Positions 57,786-64,000 of a stretch of 64,000 nt of DNA are shown piece by piece (positions within the stretch are counted from its first letter, which is position 1; each line of letters starts with the position of its first letter). Source of the stretch: Ciona savignyi (Eukaryota > Chordata > Ascidiacea > Phlebobranchia > Cionidae). Both the position numbers and the translations under genes were made by a program. Location of the stretch: contig CH003269.1 of the NCBI GenBank assembly GCA_000149265.1, positions 99,271 to 163,270 of the forward strand. Direction: 5' to 3'. The notes under the pieces were generated by a model. That model saw nothing but the letters and a program-made list of their open reading frames with translations, ran no database searches and was not told the origin of the DNA.

Positions 57786-58795
57786 TGTGGTGGATCGATG
57801 CTTTCTGGAACTAATACAATTGTTTGTGTATAATGATCACGTGTATTGTTTGTATAGAACACGTATGTAAACGTATTTTTACTTACAAGTAATTTGCGTC
57901 GTATTTACGACGTTTTCGGATGACGATGCCTTTTGTATTTAAAACGCCAGTCATTATCGCAATTAAAATGGGCGTCGAAAGTCTTCCCACTTTGCTATAT
58001 ATTGCCTTGTGTGTAACACACAATTTATTGCCATCATAACCGTGTAACTTGCGCTGCATTCTCAGCAATAGAATGCAGCTTACAGAATAAAAAAATACTG
58101 CCTTGCGTCTATAGTCTATATTCTGAATTCTATGCTGCGAGTTACCAAAGTCAGAAATCAGAAAAGCACCGACTTTACAAACTGGAAAGGACAGCCTAAA
58201 GTGACCTTTTGGTATAGCGACTAGCGGCCAAATGCGCTTGCCCCTATAGAAGTAAAAAATAAAGAAGGGGTGCTAAAAACATTTAAACATTGTTAATACC
58301 ACCAATCAGTTTATGTTATTCATGACTCGTTGTTTTAAAATATTTATAGCGCCACCTTTCGACATACTTTTTTATTCAGTGTCTTCAGTTCAAAATATTT
58401 GTGTTTTGGGTTTTTCTTCAGGTAGAAGCTGTCTGGAATCGGGTTAAGCCTACTTTAAAAAACCCTTGTTTTGGAGAATACCGAACAGATTCCGGTATCG
58501 GGTATCGTCCTCCGAAAAAAGAAAAAGATTATTTTTTCGCCAGTATTCTGCCATGCTATTTCTTAGATCATTTAGGCCAATCATTCTTTTGTATAGTTTA
58601 TTTAAGCTTAATTTGTAACATTAATACGTTTTCTGTTCATTAATAACTATATATAACTAAATTTAATCTTCTAATTTTATTGATGGGAACCTCGCATGTT
58701 TGCGGGGTTAAATACACCTTACAAACTCATGGACTCGAGCGTTAACTATAATCATTTATTCATCACAACCCAATCATCGTGCCGACTGTTAAGGT
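57786..58795. other. Extra DNA inserted in the duplicate's last intron
   Basis: The parental intron between exons 10 and 11 is about 400 bp, this one 1.4 kb. Extra blocks lie at about 57786-58285 and 58325-58790 relative to 37440-37640. No coding or terminal-repeat structure recognised. Confidence 0.5.
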
Positions 58796-59703
58796 AATTT
58801 TAACTTCAACAAACGTGCACAGAGAATATAGACACGTTTACCAACAACACAAACTGACAAGAAATATATTTACCCTCCAACAACATAAATCTTGTTCTGA
58901 GCAACACAAGCTGCAAAGGAACGTCGTTCAACATTCATCTCCGACACAAAACTCCAAGTCCCATTGTTAACATTGTATTTCTCCACTGATTTGAGTGGCT
59001 GCTCTCCATTATGGCCAGCTTAAAACAAGAAGGAATATTGGCATATGACCAAGTAATTGTACTAAGATAATAAGCTTTATTTAAATGAACCCCTGTACCG
59101 TGACTTTACTGTGTGTTGCAGTAAAAGGTGCTGCATTCATATTCCTCCGCCAAATATTTTTAGCAGTTGTGGGAAATTGGATAGTGCAAACGCACAGTGG
59201 GTACAAGGTTTATGCTTGTTGATGAGTATATAATGATAACCTCGATGGCGTTATGACAGTAAGGTTTCCACACTGTGTATAAATGACTATCTATAATGAT
59301 AACAAATTAAATTCATAGATTCACCCAAAGCAAAAATGGCGTTGTCAATCACCACAGCAGCAAACCAGCGTCGTGGTGTTTGCATAGAAGCAACTTCTGT
59401 CCAAGACTCCCATGTTGGATCATAGCACTTAACTGAAGATGTAATTTCTTTCCCAATCCTTCCACACAGTAAATATAACCGATCTATGTAAATTGTAACT
59501 TATGATAAATAATTCTCTTTAAAGAAAGACTTTTATTGACTTTTACAATTACAGATAGAAACTAGAAAGTGTCAACCACGTGTTTAACCACCACTATTTG
59601 TAAAATACATGTTGTATGCTATATATTCATGCTACAGGGTCCATAACCACAATTTGTATTTTATACACCAAGTATGTAGTTTGTTTCTGCAAGCATAAAC
59701 GCA

Positions 59704-60735
59704 TGGGTCCCATAGTTATCAAACCAAACTTCTCTCCGTGTGTAGGTAAAAAAAGAATTAACGTCTTAAATTTACGAATATTTCACCACAAATGTTTTAA
59801 ATTAAACCTTCTTTTCAAGCGCTGTAGTGAAATGAAGCTAAATAGCCAAAACAGCCCGATTTAGTTTTTCATGGTTTCAGGGAATTCCCCTAGGTTTAGT
59901 AGATAAGTTTCTGTTTTTACATATGTGGGTCATGTTGTGTAACAATTCTTAAAGTTTTAATCTGATTTGTCGACTCCTTGTTGGAGATGTCAGTGTGATA
60001 TGGCATGCCTTTCACAATCATAATTTAGGAACATATCTTCGTATTTTAGGGAATTACCCTAAGCAAATGTTTTCTTTTTTTAATTGGCACAAAGTGTCTA
60101 ATGGTATAACAGTTCACCAAATCTGATCGAAATTAGAGCAGCCGTTTAAGCGCTATACCCCAAAAAGCTAATTTATTAGAAAAAAATGTTTTGTTTTTTA
60201 ACGTCTCAGGGGAATTTTCCTAGATTCATTACCCAAAAGTTTGGTTTGCATAACTAGACCATGTTGTTTAAAAAAGTCAAATTTTTATTGCGATTCCATT
60301 ACTCTTTCTGGTAGATGTCAGGGCCAGGGCGACATGGTATGCCTGTCACAATCATGATTTGAAAACAAAATCTTATTTTTAGGGTATTTCTCTAGGTAAT
60401 TTTTTATTTCTTCTAAGTGTTAAATAAGTGACCAATGCATTTACATTCCACCAAATCTGGAGCAGCCGTCAAGCGCTATGCCACAAAACGCTAAATTTTT
60501 CATATAAAATACCGTTTTGGTTTTTAACCTCCCAGGGGAATTCCCCTGGATTTATTACTCAAAATTTTGGTTTCTGCATATCAACACCATGTTGTCTAAC
60601 AAATGGCTAAGTATAATTACGATGCCATTATTCCTTCTGGTAGATGTCGGGGCGTTACGCCATGCCTGTCAAACCTTTGACTAAAAAAACGAAAAAAACT
60701 GACAAAAACAATATGTGTCCCATTTTTGGGACCCA
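59704..60735. mobile_element. TIR element of the ~335-bp-repeat family
   Basis: TGGGTCCCATA at the left end and TGGGACCCATAA at the right, same orientation as 40948-43210. Contains CCCAGGGGAATTCCCCTGG. Inserted in the intron between duplicated exons 8 and 9; the parental intron (38299-38874) has none. Confidence 0.85.
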
Positions 60736-61880
60736 TAATAAAATTAAAGACTTATCTTATACAAATGAACAAAATACTTATTGCCCAATACCATTGCAAT
60801 AATAAGTCAAGTGTTTGCAAGTAATCATATATACAGTCCCTCAACATGTAATATTAAAACAAAAGATTTTTTCACTTCCCAGTAAGTAAATTAGCAGCAA
60901 TTGGTCTGTGGTATAACTCATTGTATTAGCTCTGGTAACTTGACTAGAATAGTGTGCATATTCCAAAGCCCAACCTTTTACCAAATGCCAGGGATAATGA
61001 TGAGATCATAACCTTTGTAACCCAGACAAGAGATTGAACAATGCATTCCAAGCATATGTGCTAACTAAGAATACAATGTTCAAAATCTACAAATGCATCA
61101 ATTATCAAACCAGCTGCATACCATATCCCCAGTGGCCCTGCATCTAACTAATGATAACACACATTGACATTACGAAGAAGGTGCTACATAATTAGGCTAT
61201 TTGTAGATAATCGCTAATTTATACAGCATAATCGCTAATTTATACAGATCAATAATCCTGTTCTTCTCTAGGTAGAAATAAGAAAATAAGACTTGTGAAC
61301 ATTGGAATGTGAATGCAAGCATTAATGACATTTAACATCTACCTTGAAAGGCAACAACAAAATGACCACTTCTAGCTTTATCCATTGCTTTTGTGCATAT
61401 CCACTTGTTCAGTGAAACAACATAACATTCACTCGATGAAACCTCAGTGCCTGTATGATCAATCCCACCAAATGTAAAGATTGAACCTGGAGTACGAACA
61501 CATTAGAAAACATCACCCCACAAAACATGTAGAAACACAACCATTTAAAACAGCAGCATCATGAACAAATCTCTTGACATTCATTGAACCTGCCTCCTTC
61601 CATTCTAATTTCTTTTTCTTTAAATCCATTCGATGAACAATGTTATATGTGATGTCATTGTCATCAGTTGTAATGTTTCCACCACAGTAATAGAGAACAC
61701 CATCGATAACAACAGCTGATCCACAATCACGACCAACTGGTAGATTCTGTAAAATAAACTTTTTAAATAATTTTTATTACTGGACATACATCACTATTTT
61801 ATATTTGCTACAACTTTATTTTTATGGTGTCACACCTTTTTTATTGTGTGATTTACCCAACTTTTATAATTATGTTATTA

Positions 61881-62857
61881 TGGGTCCCATTTAAAAAAAA
61901 TTGTTTTTGTCCGTTTATTTTTTTATTTTTTTTTCGTCAAACGCTTGACAGGCATAGCTTGTGGCTCCAACATCTACCAGAAATGGTAATGGAATCATAA
62001 TAAATCTTTGTCATTTGTTAGACAACATGGTCCAGATATGCAAAAACCAAACTTTTGGGTAATATATCCAGGGGAATTTCCCTGGAAGATGAAAAATCAA
62101 AACGTTATTTTTTAAAAATTAATTAGCTTTTTTGCGCATGGCGCTTAAACGGCTACTCCAATTTAAATTAGATTTGATAAAATGGAAGTGCAATAGCCAC
62201 TTATATAACACTTCAAAGAATTAAAAAAATTACCTAGGGAAATACCCTTAAAAATAAGATTTTGTTCTCAAATCATGATTGTGACATACATGACTTATGG
62301 CTCCGACATCTAACAGAAGGGGAAATGGAATCGCAAAAAACTTTGTCATTTGTTAGACAACATGGTCTTGATATGCAGAAACCAAACTTTTAGGTAATAT
62401 ACCCAGGGGAATTCCCCTCGGAGGTGAAAAATCAAAACGTTATTTTTTAATTAGCTCTTTTGGGCATAGCGCTTGAACGGCTGAAATGTAAGTTGCCTAT
62501 CCACTGTTGTACCATTGAGCAAAAAGAAATAAAATGCTTAGGGAAATACCCTAAAAATTACGACTTGTTTCTAAACCATGATTGTAACAGACATGCCATA
62601 TCGCCCCGACATCTCCAACAAAGAGTCGCCAAAGCGGATTAAAACTGTTTGTTAGATTATCTAACAAGCCTAGGGCAATTCCCGAAATAATGAAAAACTC
62701 AATCGGACTGTTTTGGGAATCTACCTTCATTTTACTACAGCGCTTGACAAGGGGCTTAAATTTAAAACATCTCTGGTAAATGTTCGTAAATCTAACACGC
62801 TTATTCTTTTTTAGCTACACATGGAAAAGAAGTTTGGTTTAATAACTATGGGACCCA
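61881..62857. mobile_element. TIR element of the ~335-bp-repeat family, inverted
   Basis: TGGGTCCCATTT to ATGGGACCCATGCG, opposite in orientation to 59704-60735. Internal CCAGGGGAATTCCCCTCGG. Lies upstream of the duplicated Kelch exons. Confidence 0.85.
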
Positions 62858-64000
62858 TGCGTTTATGCTTGCAGAAACAAAACATAACAGTCTGGTTAAA
62901 ACTTTCTGGAATGTTGAATAACATGGACCTGACATATCTGACAATAACATATATTGTGTAATGAACATTAATATCAAGATCGGATTGTTACCTCAGGGAC
63001 CAATGCGTTTATGCATGTAGAAACAAACTACATACCCGGTGTATAAAATACATGAATTGTGATTAGGTACCCTGCTCGCATGAATACATATCGTACAAAA
63101 TGTGTTTTACAAATCGTAGTGGTAAAACACATGGTTGACACTAGTTTATTTTATTTTATCCTAATTACACAGAATATTACACAGGTTTTAAATTTAGATA
63201 AAATAGAAACAATCCACAATACCACTGAGTAGCATATTTTGTTAAATCAACAAATATTAGTTCATTTTAATTAAACCCTGATTCCGGTCCTTACAAATCA
63301 ATTTTGAATCGACCACCCATTTATCCTATCCCATGTACTGGTCGTCACAAGGCAGTATGGAACCAAGCATAAGTTCATCCTCCAAACTGCTACATCTATC
63401 TTGCTGACAAGCTTTAATTTTATCATTTTTATCCTAATTTAAATCAAACTGGGATTTTTAGTTACGATATGGAAAAACAATCGGCCAAATACATCGGAAA
63501 ATAATTTTGGTTGGAAAATTCCTGAAAATACGGGAAAACGATTGTCTATGTCTGGGGCAGAAGTTTCCATGGTGTAAATTACTTAGTAGGTTATAATTTT
63601 ATTAATTAATGGTTTAAGGGTGGTTGAGTGTTGGAGGGTTTCCCAAGAAAAGTTTCATTTATGATGAGAATGGGCTATCTAAATCTTTTTTATTGGAATT
63701 CGAATTTACTATCGATTTGTGTTGGTTTTTAGTGTTTACTTACATATAAATAGTATATTATATTTGCATATGATTTTTATATATTAAGGAATTTTCCATG
63801 GTAACTTGTGGTATGTATGGAAATTGTGGTTTTCCAGGTTCATTTTATTCATTTACAACTTCCTTTACAATGTGAAGTAAATAATCCTTACAAGTCCCGA
63901 TATATCTATAACACTTACGCATAAATAACACTTTTCAAAGGTCAAGGCAAAATATTTTAATTCTTGAAAGTTTCAACCTGATTAAATAATGCATTCTGCC
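62858..64000. other. Window end, no gene recognised
   Basis: 62995-63145 is the inverted counterpart of 59575-59700. The rest is AT-rich single-copy-looking sequence; I looked for the missing first Kelch exon of the duplicate and did not find it. Confidence 0.5.

Larger units (their letters stand above)
57352..61746 (-). pseudogene. Partial duplicate of the KLHL gene: five Kelch exons, last one frameshifted
   Basis: Copies of KLHL exons 7-11: complement of 61590-61746, 61343-61486, 59325-59483, 58874-59018 and 57352-57473. The first four have the parental lengths (157, 144, 159, 145), intact splice sites and open frames, for example LYYCGGNITTDDN, SIFTFGGIDHTG, LYLLCGRIGKEI, GHNGEQPLKSVE. 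In the last exon one extra base (GATGGCTCC versus GATGCTCC) shifts the frame after DKWS and gives a stop at 57395, so the last 16 residues would be lost. By my count the 145-base exon differs from its parent at five positions. No BTB, BACK or first Kelch exon is present up to 64000; they may lie beyond. Introns are kept, so it is a genomic duplicate, not a retrocopy. It may still be a working paralogue with a shorter end. Confidence 0.85.

Noticed and set aside
57352..61746. Processed (retrotransposed) KLHL pseudogene
   Set aside because: Introns and their sequence are retained, so it is a genomic duplication.

Overview
The window is eukaryotic nuclear DNA, very probably from an invertebrate chordate. 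A Ciona-like tunicate is my best guess, by inference: the proteins look chordate, there are many GT-AG introns (some only 54 to 60 bp), genes are close together, and a tRNA-derived SINE is abundant. Genes were assembled by reading exons with matching splice phases. No CRISPR array, prokaryotic operon, rRNA or genuine tRNA gene was seen.

Layout. 1-1352: minisatellite with a 109-bp unit. 1369-2358 (-): first two coding exons of a SURF2-like gene. 4334-6918 (-): C-terminal half of ABCE1, whose last intron carries two arrays of a 31-bp repeat. 6919-7018: a 100-N gap. 7149-27836 (+): a P-Rex (PREX1/2) type Rac exchange factor in 33 exons, from the end of the PH domain to the stop codon, with introns full of SINEs and minisatellites. 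The missing 5' halves of ABCE1 and PREX both point into the gap, so the two genes are probably head to head and the gap is much larger than 100 bases.

29673-31850 (+): SMIM7, five exons. 32220-33224 (-): SDHAF4. 34563-35651 (+): TIMMDC1-like, no intron in its reading frame. SDHAF4 and TIMMDC1 are divergent and both families assemble respiratory-chain complexes (II and I).

37115-45213 (-): a complete BTB-BACK-Kelch (KLHL) gene, 11 coding exons, 569 residues. The rest of the window is mostly duplicated debris of this locus. 51729-54873 repeats the start of its first coding exon plus 3 kb of upstream DNA. 56200-61790 repeats its last five exons; four are intact and the last is frameshifted. The duplicates have been altered by solo LTRs, hAT-like MITEs with 8-bp target duplications, and a family of elements with ~335-bp internal repeats that carry a 16-bp palindrome.

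No new enzymatic or defence system is visible. The most notable structures are a hierarchy of repeats (SINE tail, 109-bp minisatellite, 31-bp minisatellite), a 1.3-kb 9-bp satellite inside a PREX intron that stays open in all three forward frames, and the KLHL duplications, which supply empty sites that date several insertions.
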